The notes under the pieces are model-generated. The model made no database searches, was not told the origin of the DNA, and saw nothing but the letters and a program-made list of their open reading frames with translations. Below, in pieces: positions 44,075-57,000 of a stretch of 64,000 nucleotides of DNA. How positions within the stretch are numbered: position 1 is the first letter of the stretch; every line of letters begins with the position of its first letter. Where the stretch lies: contig CM054062.1 in the NCBI GenBank assembly GCA_028641055.1, forward strand, positions 239,788,528-239,852,527, in the 5' to 3' direction. Origin of the DNA: Alopecurus myosuroides (Eukaryota > Streptophyta > Magnoliopsida > Poales > Poaceae). Made by a program: the position numbers and the translations under genes.

Positions 44075-45884
44075 CAACGTATAATGGCAATTGTATCTTT
44101 AAGAATTAGATGAGAAAATATTGAAAGGATAAAACTAACTCCTAAGTTTAGAGGATAATTAATGTGCATCGTAAAAATAATTTAAAACTCCATTTGGGAA
44201 AATTGGAGGCATGGCATATATATTATTCTTATGTTGATTTCATTGAAAATCTTGATGAAAAGTTTAACGGTAAACTCATAAATGGAAAAGGTGTGTGAAT
44301 AGTTTATAATTCACGACGAGACTCACGCGTATCCTTGGAATTCAGGGGCATATGGTTAATGATATTGCTCTTTATATAATTTGTTTCATCTAGGAGCACA
44401 ACCATTATTATCTACTCACATAATAGTTGGTGATTCGATTAACCAACATCAGATGTATTGTGTGTGGTTTATATTTTTGTGGGGTCGTACATATTAGTAT
44501 GAAGCCTCATATTCCTAAATTAATGGTAGATATGGCCAGCAAAATATGTTTCAAAGACCTCTGTGAAATCGCAAGTCCACCATACATGTGAATGTAACCT
44601 GTTTGTGATTCGGATCAGATAAGTTGCCAATACCTATGCATCGACGATATTGACGTTCTAATTTATCCAAAATTAATGAATAGGTAAAGATATTTCGTGC
44701 CTTAGAGATATTAAAAGATACACTTTACCATGTCCACTAGTTTAGGCCCAATGGCTCTCAGATATGGAACATCAGATCCGAAAATATCTTCTCCAAATTC
44801 CATGATATGATTGGATATGTATCTACATCTAGAGATCAAACAATCATTAAATGGACATGATTTGTACATATCGAATTTCTTTACTAATTTATGGATATAG
44901 GTAATCTCGTGTACCCTATGCCCCGAATAAAGGTGCTCTAGTTGTAGACAAATTGATTTTTTTTCTGATATCCTTCATCACGGATTCTGTATTTAGATGG
45001 TTATATGCTTATGAATATCTAGTGTGTTCCAATGATGTAATGATCAACAACATGAACTAATATAATGTGTTATACTAATGACTAATGAACGTGTGTGAGA
45101 AATCATCATTTTTTGGAGTGGTCCTTTTGTATAAGAACCTCACTAAGTCGGTCGTACCAAATTATTCCTACTACTATAGGAAATCGAATCCCGTGAGGAA
45201 TCTAGCTATATGTCTAAATCGAATGACACATTAATATACATGGTCTACATCTATCAACTTTATAGATAGATTATTTGTACTACCATTGAGAAAAATTATC
45301 AAAAAGTGATTCCACTTTTGTCTCGAGAATATATTTCGCTTATGTACATGAACCCTTGTGCTACAAGCCTTGCTATTTGATTCACCATCTTTTTGTTTTG
45401 TTGTAACAATCGCTAGTGTGTGAACCTTTTTTTCCATTTTACCATTGTGCCGTGCTATTGTTAGAGTAAAAGAAGATGCAAAGGAATTACTTGAATTATA
45501 TTGATGATTTTTTTGGTATATATACAATAGGATCAAATTCCTCTTAAGAAACCGACATAAGGGGAATGCACATGTATAGACACGTACGTATGTACGGACA
45601 CATGAACCGTAAGATGCTTGAATAAGTAATTCTAACACTGTATACAATAATGTCTCTTCTAAAATATCAGCGGTCTCGGAAACCTTCTTGTTTGCAAGTG
45701 TATTATCTTGGATAAATCTTCAAAAAACCCTCTGGAGAACATATTAGGAAAGTAGGGTGCCTTATATTTTGCTATGACTCTTTTAAACCGGTGGAAATAT
45801 AAGGAAAAAATGCAACATATAATGGTTATTGTTTATTTGGTAACTCGTATGAGAAAATCTTAGATAGAAGAAAAACCATAAGCG

Positions 45885-47176
45885 GGTTTTGTTGGAACGC
45901 GTAGAGATAAACGAAAACTTTTCTACGCGGTACTTCCAAGACCTAGCCGAGATAGAAGGCCACGAGGATTACCACTAGACGCGCAGATGCGGATTATCGA
46001 TGCAGCGCGTCGATGCAGTGTAGTCCCACGATCCGATCCAGTCGACCCAATCCCACGAACGTCGAAGTGCTGAACTGAGTGGACTGCTAGGTCCGGTGCG
46101 ACGGCTGGACTGAGTGGGGCTAGGGTTCCCAACGCATGGGAGTGGAGTAACGTGCCCGCTGGGCAACCTGCTCCCCTCTTTATATAGCGAGTGGTAGTGG
46201 GCTTCACAACGCTTGTGGCCCATTCCCTGTGTGAGTCCGACTCATAAGCTCAGTCCATTCCGGTTCGGGTCCAACCCGACCAATACACTTGCTCCCGCTC
46301 TTAAGTGTGCGACCCTGCAGGCTCATGCCGATTTGGACACGATTAGAGTCCAACTCTCAATCGATCAATCGGTAGCGGCTCCTAGCAGAACGTGCCGACT
46401 CCCAAATGCCATAGAGTCATGACGACATACCTTCCAATATGACTTTCATCTTAGTCTCTTTTGCCTCACGATATACCTTGTCGAACTATAGGCGAATTAT
46501 CGTCATCCCTTAATAGCTCAACTCTCTTCTCGGTCCGTGATATATGATTCATCTGACTAACTCTTAGTCAATAGACCCAGTTAACACTTAACTGAGTCAT
46601 GCATGGCCATGCTTCTGGAATCATATCACTAGAGGGGGCCCAGAGAATATCTCTCCATTCGGAGGGGCAAAATCCCATCTTGATTATCCACATCATGCAG
46701 CTTGCTTCTCATTCGATCCGAACTCTGCCTTTATAACTGCCTTGTCACAGAACAGCGTTTGACAGAACCTAAGTCGGTGATCCACAACTCGGATTGTGCG
46801 ACAACCTCAGGTCTAAGGATTACATTGATTGAGACATGCAAATGACGACTTACTCGTTGCATCTCAATATGGGTCAGTCCGACTTGCTAAACTCTTTAGC
46901 CAAGTCTGTGAACGTTGGAATGGCATCACCATGCCCATGACAAGTGGAACCTAGTCATCAGCCAACACTCACATTAGTCTAGGGTGTGTGTCCAGTACAA
47001 CCTTAATGACCAAGGACAATTTAGCATGAACAACATGAATACATAGTTCCACAATCGAATCACATATTCAATGACATATATCAGATGTTCAAAATAAGGA
47101 CGACTTAATAACTTTATGAATACATAGAGAATTACATCATACATGATTACCTCTAGAGCATATTCCCAACAGGTTT
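45885..47176 (-). mobile_element. Solo LTR (copia Angela/BARE-like ends) with GGTTT duplication in copy 2
   Basis: The 1,282-bp LTR (45890-47171) reads TGTTGGGAATATGC..CGTTCCAACA on the minus strand and is flanked by GGTTT (45885-45889 and 47172-47176). Copy 1 of the tandem duplication has the uninterrupted site AGCGGGTTTAGAG, an internal empty-site control. A minus-strand TATA box (CTATATAAAG) lies at about 46178-46187. The Angela/BARE resemblance is limited to the first ~20 bp and is tentative. Confidence 0.93.
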
Positions 47177-47361
47177 AGAGAATAATAAATATCTCTTGCA
47201 CGCTTCATTTAACAACCGCGCCACAGAAAACCGAAAGTATGACCTATGATCATTTGAAGTTTATAAACCCCCAAAAACACTATGGGAAAATTTGAGGAGG
47301 ACAATATTTGATATGTTGTTAAAACTCCGTTAAAGTCTGTGGGAAAATAATAAGAAAATGG

Positions 47362-47616
47362 TACTCCCTCCACTCCAACATATAAGCCCTTGATTTTAAC
47401 TGGTCAACAACTTATAACTTTGACTTTGATTTGTACATATAGTATGTGCACAAAATTTGTATAAGGATATATGAAATGAAAGAATTTTGCAAGATAAATG
47501 CAATGGTACCATTATACATACCCAATCCATATAATTTATTATGTATAAGTGGTCAAAGTCATGCATCAAAGACCATACAAAAAAAGTGTGGCTTATATTT
47601 TGGGATGGAGGACGTA
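47362..47616. mobile_element. Stowaway MITE, copy 2
   Basis: This is the counterpart of the element at 43819-44074, with TA on both sides. Its right end is mutated (GGAGGACG for GGAGGGAG). It was present before the tandem duplication. Confidence 0.92.
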
Positions 47617-48957
47617 CAACGTATAATGGCAATTGTATCTTTAAGAAATTAGATGAGAAAATATTGAAAGGACAAAACTAACTCATAAGTTTAGAGGATA
47701 ATTAATATGCATCGTAAAAATAATTTAAAAACTCCATTTGGGAAAATAGGAGGCCTGGCATATATATTATTCTTATGTTGATTTCATTGAAAATCTTGAT
47801 GAAAAGTTTAACGGTAAACTCATAAATGGAAAAGGTGTGTGAAACGTTTATATTCACGACGAGACTCTCGTCTTGGAATTCAGGGGCATATGCTTAATGA
47901 TATTGCTCTTTATATAATTTATTTCATCTAGGAGCACAACTAATATTATCTACGCACATAATAGTTGGTGATTCGATTAACCAATACAGATGTATTGTAT
48001 GTGGTTTATCATTTTGTGGGGTCGTACATATTAGTATGAAGCCTCATATTCCTAAATTAATGGTAGATATGGCCAGCAAAATATGTTTCAAAGACCTCTG
48101 TGAAATCGCAAGTCCACCATACATGTGAATGTAACCTATTTGTGATTCGGATCAGATAAGTTGCCAATACCTATGCATCGAGGATATTGGCGTTCTAATT
48201 TATCCAAAATTAATGAATAGGTAAAGATATTCCGTGCCTTAGAGATATTGAAAGATACACTTTATCATGTCCACTAGTTTAGGCCCAATGGCTCTCAGAT
48301 ATGGAACATCAGATCCGAAAATATCTTCTCCAAATTCCGTGATATGATTAGATATGTATCTACATCTAGAAATCAAACAATCATTAGACATTAAATGGAC
48401 ATGATTTGTACATATCGAATTTATTTAATAATTTATGGATATAGGTAATCTGGTGTACCCTATTTCCCGAATGAAGGTGCTCTAGTTGTAGACAAATTGA
48501 ATTTTTTGTTTTTTTTCTGATATCCTTCCTCACGGATTCTGTATTTAGATGGTTATATGCTTATGAATATCTAGTATGTTCAAATGATGTTATGATCAAC
48601 AACATGAACTAATATAATGTGTTATACTAATGACTAATGAACGTGTGTGAGAAATCATCATTTTTTGGAGTGGTCCTTTTGTATAAGAACCTCACTAAGT
48701 CGGTTGTACCAAATTATTCCTACTACTATAGGAAATCGAATCCCGTGAGGAATCTAGCTATATGTCTAAATCGAATGACACATTAATATACATGGTCTAC
48801 ATCTATCAACTTTATAGATAGATTATTTGTACTACCATTGAGAAAAATTATCAAAAAGTGATTCCACTTTTGTCTCGAGAATATATTTCGCTTATGTACA
48901 TGAACCCTTGTGCTACAAGCCTTGCTATCTGATTCACCATCTTTTCGTTTCGTTGTA

Positions 48958-49431
48958 GGACAAAAGTATGGTGTTGGAACTGATTTTGTGAATACCTTTG
49001 TTTTATCGAGTGAGGTGAATTCTTCTTGGATTACATCATTTAGCCGAGTCCTAGCCAAGATTTTTTTTTGAACTCTGACAGAACCATGGTCTTTGGATCT
49101 GGATCATTTTCACGGTTGTTTGCAGCTATGGTGGAGAAATGCATGTCGACAACTGTAGGCTTTCAGTGTTGAAAATATGCCCAATAGACAACAATGTTCA
49201 GTTATTATTTATCTCCAGATTTTATTATTAAGTTTATATATTTATCTCCAGAGCGTGGTGTAAGACATGCAAGTACCTTTATGCTTAAGTTTAAGTTGCT
49301 ACCTTGCAAGTATTTCATTCTAGTCATTATTCCTAGTTGCTCCACATAAACTTGCTAGAATTAGCGTGCTTTTATTTTACAAATCCTTGTGCTCAACATT
49401 GTGTTGTCATCAAACGCCAAAGGGGAGAGAT
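48958..49431. other. Unassigned sequence ending in a copia polypurine tract
   Basis: The last ~60 bp (ATTGTGTTGTCATCAAACGCC then AAAGGGGAGAGAT, 49419-49431) is the typical 3' end of a SIRE-like internal region. A short TGTTGAAAATATGCCC block at about 49155 resembles an LTR start, at low confidence. No gene is seen. Confidence 0.5.
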
Positions 49432-50133
49432 TGAAAGAAAATTGTCATCCTTAAGTGTTTTGATGTTTGATGACAACACAATGAGCATTCTAATGTTGTG
49501 CAAAATTGCTGAAGGTACTTAATTTATGAGCTTTGTTGTTCGAGTTATTTTTCCCATATGAACAAGCTCTAAGAATCATGCAGTTTCTGGGGTTCTGTCA
49601 AAGTCTGGTACTACCGGATTTTGTCCGGTTGTATCGACCCACTTGTACCGGCCTAGGTCGGTACTTCTGTAATTTCTAGAAGTGGTACTCGATGCGGTAG
49701 AGAAATACAAGATCAGTACCGGCCAGGGTCGGTAGCACCGCTCGCTCGGTACTATTGGGCTCGTTCGGTACTTCCGAAGTTCCCTGAAGCGGTATGGGAT
49801 GCGGCAAGGAAGAACATGAGCAGTGCCGGCTAGGGTAGGTAGTACCGTTCGCTCGGTACTACCGCACCCGTCCAGTACTATCGTGTGTGTTGTTTTCTTA
49901 GTTGAAGACTGCGTTGAACCGTCGTTGGCAGCTAAGGCTGGTACTATCGGATGGTGTCCGGTACTACCGGATGGCAGAGAAATGCCTCCAACGGGAAGAT
50001 TTGGTGGAGACTATAAATACATTTCTCCTATCTTGGGATAGGTAACCATGAACAGAACTCTCTCTCTCTCTGTCCACCATTTACCAAGAGCTACAATCAC
50101 CTCGATCTCCCTCTCCATCCACTCAATTAAGCT
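49432..50133 (+). repeat. SIRE-like copia 3' LTR, interrupted by the gypsy insertion
   Basis: TGAAAG follows the polypurine tract. CGGTACTACCG-type motifs recur between about 49610 and 49980, and a TATA box (CTATAAATAC) is at 50011. The LTR stops at 50133 where the Tat-type gypsy LTR begins, so its remainder should lie beyond the right end of that element, outside the window. It resembles the LTR at 30168 in layout but not closely in sequence. Confidence 0.75.
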
Positions 50134-51019
50134 TGTCGGGGGGTTACCCCCGAGTAGGGGTAAGGCAAGTGCTAAAAGCAAGATCAGAAGGGCAGTTTTG
50201 ACCAAGTTGGCTGGCTACCCGGTACCCGCTACCCGGTGGACAGCTATTCGGCCGTACCTACCAATGGCCAGGAGGAAGAATCAAGGAAGTTGTATTCTTC
50301 CGGGTAGAGGAAGTTGTCCGGGTAGAGGGAGTGGATTCCTACTCGGACCAGAAGTCCATGGAGCCGTTCTGACACAGGATCCCGCGTATCCTGTGTCCGT
50401 ACGGCGTGCGGTTCAACTTACGGGGTGCGTGATTATTCGCACCCCGGCGTGGCTACAGTGCGGTAGGCGCCTGTCTAGTCCTGTCACTGACAGAGGGGAC
50501 AGGACAAGGCTAGGGGCCTACCCTATCTCACTGACAAGGGTGGACAGGTCTCATCTCCGAACGGCGCAACGACTTACGGGGCGAGTGTCAGCGGGAACCC
50601 GGAGGCGTGCGCGGTTCTGCAGGGCTCCTGTCACATCACGCTGTACTTTATGCTTGTTTTCTATTCGGCTGGGCACCAGTATATAAGGTGCCCTGGCTCC
50701 TCCTGTGAGAGGCTCGCTGCATTGGCTAAGACATTGAGCATTGGCTTCACGTAGAAAGAACTAGAGAGAAGAGTGGCTACTCGGCTGAAGGCCTGATTGT
50801 ACTGTGGCTACTCGGTAATACACATAAAAAGAGAGAGGTAGGAGTAGGGGTGTTATCTCCACACGAGGGCCCTGAACCTGGGTAAGATCTTGGTGTTTGC
50901 AATGTTAGTGATCTACCCCACGCGGCTACTCGCCGTGTGATCCCTCCCCGAGCACCTCCAGCGTCCATCGGCCCCAACTTTAGCCATCCCATGGCATCTT
51001 CCGTGATACCACCACGACA
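50134..51019 (+). repeat. 5' LTR of the Tat-type gypsy element
   Basis: The 886-bp LTR starts TGTCGGGGGG and ends CCACGACA, same family as the solo LTR at 8422-9291. TATATAAG (50680-50687) is the likely core promoter. Confidence 0.9.
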
Positions 51020-51038
51020 GTTGGCGCCCACCGTGGGG
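51020..51038 (+). other. Primer-binding site of the Tat-type element
   Basis: GTTGGCGCCCACCGTGGGG directly adjoins the LTR end. The TTGGCGCCCACCGTGGGGC form is familiar from RIRE2-like gypsy elements. Confidence 0.8.
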
Positions 51039-54000
51039 CAGACAGAGGCGCTGGCTGGAGTCCATGTTCGGACGGGACTCGTTTCTGCTACTGGGGAGCG
51101 CGTGGTCTGTGGCCTTGTCCACAGAATTGGCTCCTTCGACTTCGTCACCGACAACGCCGGAGATTTCGGCGGGAGGCCCCTGCCGGCAGGCGGCTCGGTG
51201 CTCTCTTTCGGCTCGCACCTCGTCTACATCGCCACCGCCATCGTCCGGGAGTTCCCGGAGGAGGTGCTGGTCGCGGACGATCCTCCTGCTGTGATCGCTG
51301 CACGCGGAAGGCCAATTGGCTGTTCTGCGGACAGCGTGGAGGTGATGGTGGCCGGCCTGGCTGCCGATGCCGGGAAGGGCGCGGCTGCTACCGCGGGCGT
51401 CATCGAGGATCTCCCTAGCTCGAGTGCTGGGGGGAAGACCCACAAGCCCTACGAGAAGGACTGCAACATCCCTCTCTCCACTACACCGACGATACCGGCA
51501 TCCGCCGTGCGGATGGGCATGCCGCCTCCCACCGAGCTTGAGCTCTTGACCATGAGGGCGCAGCTCGACCGGCAGCGTCAGGAGTTGCTCTCCGAGCAGT
51601 TGGAGCTGGAAAAGGTTAGGCTTGAGCTTAGCCTAGATCAGAACGAGTACAACAAGGCCCACGGCTTTACTCCTGTTGTTAGGAAGCATAGCAAGGCAGG
51701 CGCTACTCGTCGCAACCTAGGCGCCGATTTGGCAGTAGTAGATGTGGCTCCTAGTCAAACCGCTAGCCAAAACACTGCTACCAGGCCCAGATACAGCACC
51801 CCCGCCAAAACCCTTAGAGCTGCAGAGGCTGTAGCCGCAGAGTTGCCAAACCTAGCTGGCGACGCGCGCGCTAGGAAGCAGGAGAGGCTCAATGAGCTGG
51901 TGCTAGAGGCTGCTAGGCAGAATGAGGAGTTCCCGAAAGCCAATCCGGGTCCTGACGCTTCTCAGATTGTGCACTCGCGTGCTGCGAGGTCCCATGACCA
52001 AGCGTCACCCCGCATCCCAGTCGCGAGAGGGACCAGAGTGTGCACTCTGGGAAAGGTAGAGAGATGCAGGTGTACGACCCGGTTCTCGCCACGAAACAGC
52101 GCGCTGTGCCGCGAGAATCCGGTCATAAACACACTACTGCAGGAGCAGGCCATCAAGCCCATAAAGCTCAGAGTAAGGGACATAGCGGAGACAACGCGGG
52201 GCCTTCTCGGCGTCCTGCTGATCAGCCTACTCGGCAGAGGACGCAGCAGCCTGCTGCAGCACGGTCGTGTGCGGCTGCGCCAGCAGCCAACCCTTTGGTG
52301 CAACCCGCAGTCATGCAGGAGAACAGATATGATGATGGCTACTCGGCGATGGGGCTAGCCGGTTATGCTGACCCCAGGAACGTTGCTGACCGACTTGGTG
52401 AGCGCATGTTGGAGCCTAGTGATGCCAGGTTCAAGTTGGACATGATCAATCTGTCCGCGCAACTCGAGAACAAGGGGCCACCTGGCCCAGAATGTTTTGG
52501 TTCTCGTATCATGAACGAGCCTTCCGTGAACCACTTCCAGCTGGCCAGGGGGACCAAGTGCTACAATGGCAGCACCAAGCCAGAAGACTGGTTGAGTGAC
52601 TATGTTACAGCCGTGCACATTGCAGGCGGCAACCGGAGATGGGCTGTGCGGTATGTTCCGGAAATGCTTGAGGGTCCAGCTCGGACGTGGCTCAACAACC
52701 TGCCCAGGGACAGTATCAATTGCTGGCTGGATTTCTCGGAGGCCTTCATCAGCAACTTCACTAGCACGTATAAGAGGCCGAATAGGCCGCAGCAGTTGTC
52801 CGCTTGCAAGCAGCGGGAAGACGAGACCGACCGCGAGTATCTTACTCGGTGGAGCACCTTGAGGAACACCTGTGAAGGTGTGAATGAGGCCCAGGCCATT
52901 ACTTGGTTTGCGCAGGGCTGCAGGCATGGCAGCATGTTGTGGCAGAAGCTGCAGCGCGAGATGCCGAGTACACTCGCGGAGACTATCAAGATTGCTGACA
53001 TGTATGCACTCGGCGATCCAACTCAGCCTCTGATGGACTCCCCTGAGCCGAGAAGGAACTACAACAACAACAGCAGCAAGCGCAATGATTTCCGCAACAA
53101 GCGCTGGGGTGACCGGATTGATACTCGGTATGATCCCGAGGAGGTGAATGCTGTCACCAGAGGCAAAAAACTGCTGGAGCCCAGTACGGGCAAAACCAGA
53201 ATCAGGGCCAAAGCATCAAGAAACCGTACAATGCTCCCCAGCAGGGTAGCGGCAACTCGGGTCCTGCCCCAAACTTCATCTTTACGGAGATGAAGGATGG
53301 TCCGTGCAGCTTTCACACTCGGCATCCTGCCAAGCCTGCCAACCACACTACTCGGCAATGCAGCTGGTGGAACAAATCGAGAACGAGGGCTTGCCCCCTC
53401 CTCCTCCTCTGCCAGCTGCGAATGCCATTGTGCAGCCAGCTCGGGCACCTGCTCCCAGGCCGGCCGCGTTCCCGAGAAGAGAGAATGTCAACCAGGTGGC
53501 GTTAGGAGCCAACCGCAACTTCAACAACGACCGCTACCGCTACAACAACAACGACCGCAACCGCAACTTCTACACCCGCAACAACAACAGAGGCAATAAC
53601 AACAACAACAACCAAGGTAACAATAACAACGGCAACAATGGTGGTGGAGACCGCAACCAGTACCAGGAGCACCACGAGAGCTACATGATCTTCGTCACCG
53701 AGCCAGTCGACAAGCAGTCGCAGCACAGGCGTGCGATGGAGGTAAACACCGTCATCCCGGCAGTGCCTAACTATCTGCGCTGGTGCGACCAGGAGGTGAC
53801 TTGGTCCAAGGCTGATCACCCCAAGGTGATGCCCAATCCGGGTAGCTATGCTCTGGTGCTGGATCCCACTTTTCTGGGACCCGAGAAGAACGTCCGTTTC
53901 AGTAAGGTGTTGATTGACAACGGCAGCAGCATCAACATCATGTATCTGGATACATTGAAGAAGCTCGGCCTTGGCGAGAACATGCTGCTACCCAGCAAGA

Positions 54001-57000
54001 CCACATTCTGGAATTGTGCCGGGGGTATCTTGTGCTCCAATCGGCCGCATCTGGATGGATGTCCTATTTGGCACCAGGGAAAACTGTCGCACCGAGTACG
54101 TCCGGTTCGAGGTGGTTGATCTTCAGAGCCCCTACCACACCCTTCTCGGTAGGCCTGCACTCACCAAGTTCATGGCTTCTACCCATGTTGCCTATCTGAA
54201 GATGAAGATCCCTGGTCCTAATGGAGTGATCACCATCTCGGGTGACTACAAGAGGTCTTTGGAGTGTGCCTCTGCTGGTTCCCAGCTAGCGGAGTCCATG
54301 GTCATTGCTGCCGAGAAGAAGAAGATGTACGAGGTGGTGGCGATGGCGCAAGCAGCGCAAGGTGGTGCGCCCGGCATGCCGAGTTCCCAGTACGGGACTG
54401 CATTCCAGGCGTCGCAGGAGACAAAGAAAGTCCAGGTTGATCCTGAGTTCCCAGACCGTGTTGCCATCGTTGGCACCGGGTTGGGAGAGAAATAGGAAAG
54501 CGAGCTCATCCACTTCCTCCGTGAGAATCGGGACGTGTTTGCCTGGTCCAATGAGAATTTACCAGGTGTCCCAAGGGAGTTGGTTGAGCAATCTCTACAT
54601 GTGCGGCATGATGCCAAGCCAGTGAAGCAACCGATGCGCCGCTTTGGCGATGAGAGGAGGAAGGCCATCGGTGACCAGATCACCAAGTTGCTGATAAGCA
54701 ACTTTATCATGGAGGTTTTGCATCCTGACTGGCTAGCCAACCCAGTGATGGTTGAGAAGAAGAAGGAGGACCCCAAGGCAGATACCGCATGGTGCATGTG
54801 CGTGGACTACACCGACCTGAACAAGGCATGCCCCAAAGATCCCTTTCCGCTACCCCGCATAGATCAGGTGATCCATTCCACTGCTGGTTGTGAGCTTTTG
54901 TCTTTCATAGATGCCTACTCTGGTTTTCATCAGATAGCTCTCAACCCTGCTGATCAAATAAAGACTGCCTTTATTACCCCGTACGGGGCTTATTGCTATC
55001 GTGTCATGTGCTTTGGGTTGCGGAATGCGGGGGCTACCTATCAGAGATGCATGCAGAAATGCTTGCATGATCAAATTGGCAAAAATGTGCAGGTGTACGT
55101 AGATGACATTGTCATCAAAACGAATAAAACACATACTCTGCTTAGTGACATTGAGGAAACATTTGCCAACTTGCGCAAGTACAAGATGAAGCTGAATCCG
55201 ACTAAATGCACCTTTGGCGTCCCGGCTGGCAAGCTACTCGGCTTCTTGGTATCCAGTCGGGGCATTGAGGCCAATCCTTCAAAGATAAAAGCTATAGAGA
55301 GCATGTCTTTGCCGAGATCCCTGAAGGATGTGCAAAAGTTCACTGGTTGCTTGGCTTCTCTGAGCCGCTTCCTGGGCAGAATGGGCGAGAAGGCCTTGCC
55401 TCTGTATCAGTTGATGAATAAAAATGACAAGTTTGTCTGGACACCGCAAGCTGATGTGGCATTCAAGGAGCTGAAGGACATGCTGGGTAGCGCTCCAATC
55501 TTGGCTAGCCCGCTACCCAAAGAGCCAATGCTGATGTACATTGCTGCGACTAACCGAGTGGTCAGTGTGGTGATTATGGTGGAAAGAGAAGAAGGCAAGA
55601 CTGTGCAGCGACCTGTATATTATCTCAGTGAGGTGCTGTCCAGCTCCAAGCAGAACTACCCGCACTACCATAAGATGACTTACGGCGTGTACCTGGGCGC
55701 CAAGAAGCTGAAGCACTATTTCCAAGAGCATCCCATCACCGTGGTGAGTTCTGCTCCTATCTCGGACATCATGGGCAACAAGGAAGCAAGTGGCAGAGTA
55801 GCCAAGTGGGCGATTGAGCTGGCCGCGTACGCTCCTGCGTATGCGAGAAGATAAGCCATCAAGTCTCAAATTCTTGCGGATTTTCTGGTGGATTGGGCTG
55901 AGGTGCAGTATGAGCCTCCTACTCCGGTAGCCAACTACTGGAAGATGCATTTTGATGGTTCCAAGGTGAAGGAAGGCTTGGGTGCTGGCGTGGTGCTCAC
56001 GTCACCCAAGCGAGATCAACTCAAGTACGTGCTGCAAATCCACTTCAAGGCATCCAACAATGTAGCAGAGTACGAGGCCGTAGTGCACGGCTTGAAGGTG
56101 GCCAAGGAGGTTGGCGTGCAGCGCATTATATGCTACGTCGACTTGGATCTCGTGGTGCAGCAAGTTTCAGGCACTTGGGATGCTCTGGATGCCAACATGG
56201 CTTCATATCGGTTCCTGGTGCAAACCATGACTGGATTCTTTGAAGGATGCGAGTTCCAACACATACACCAAGCAGAGAATGAGGCAGCTGATGAGCTGTC
56301 CAAGTTGGGGTCTTCTCGGCAATACATCCCGGCTGGGATTGCCTTGGAGCATTTGAGGAAGTCATCTATCAAGCCATCCCCCAACTCGGAATCCATATTT
56401 GTTCCTTCTCTGCCTGGTGAAGAAGTTGTACCAATGGAGATTGACTGGGAGGCTGCAAAAGAGAACCCGGGGACTGCCGTCTCCATCCCGGGGACTGGCG
56501 CCTGCAACCCGGGGACTGTCCCTTCCTACTCGGGGATTGCCCCTCCCAACTCGGGGACTGTCGCATTCATTGAGGGAGTTCTCGCTGCGTGCATGAGATC
56601 TCGGGGACTCGTCCCCGCCCCAGAAGAAGAAGAAGTGGTGGCTGATCCAATGGAAGTGGACGAACCAGTGTTTCCCATCCGGGAGACACCGAGTTGGGCT
56701 CTGCCCATATTATCCTTTCTAAAAGACGGCACCTTGCCGAGTGATGAGGTTACCTCGAGGCAAATTCAGAGAAGATCCAAAGGCTATACAATCTTCAGAG
56801 ATGTGCTGCATAGAAGAAGTCCTACTGGTGTGCTGCAGCGCTGTGTAGGGCCAGAAGAGGGAGAAGAAATATTGGTGGAGATACACCAAGGAGAATGCGG
56901 GCATCACGCCTCTTCTCGGGCTCTGGACAACAAAGATTTTCAGCATGGTTTCTTTTGGCTCACTGCCTTGAAGCAAGCTGAAGATATTGTGAGAAAGTGC

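Larger units (their letters stand above)
43145..48957. repeat. 2.26-kb direct tandem duplication with TTGTA at all three boundaries
   Basis: Copy 1 spans 43145-45400 (2,256 bp). Copy 2 spans 45401-48952, 3,552 bp or about 2,265 bp without its solo LTR insertion. They stay collinear throughout with scattered substitutions and small indels. TTGTA occurs at the left edge (43145-43149), the junction (45401-45405) and the right edge (48953-48957), the signature of a microhomology-mediated tandem duplication. The unit is AT-rich, includes a Stowaway MITE and has no recognisable gene. Confidence 0.9.

Noticed and set aside
43903..44109. 68-codon ORF found in both tandem copies (also 47446-47652)
   Set aside because: It lies largely inside the Stowaway MITE, so its repetition reflects the duplication, not a gene family.
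49155..49175. LTR start of an Angela/BARE-type element
   Set aside because: Just about 16 bases resemble an LTR terminus and no further LTR sequence follows.
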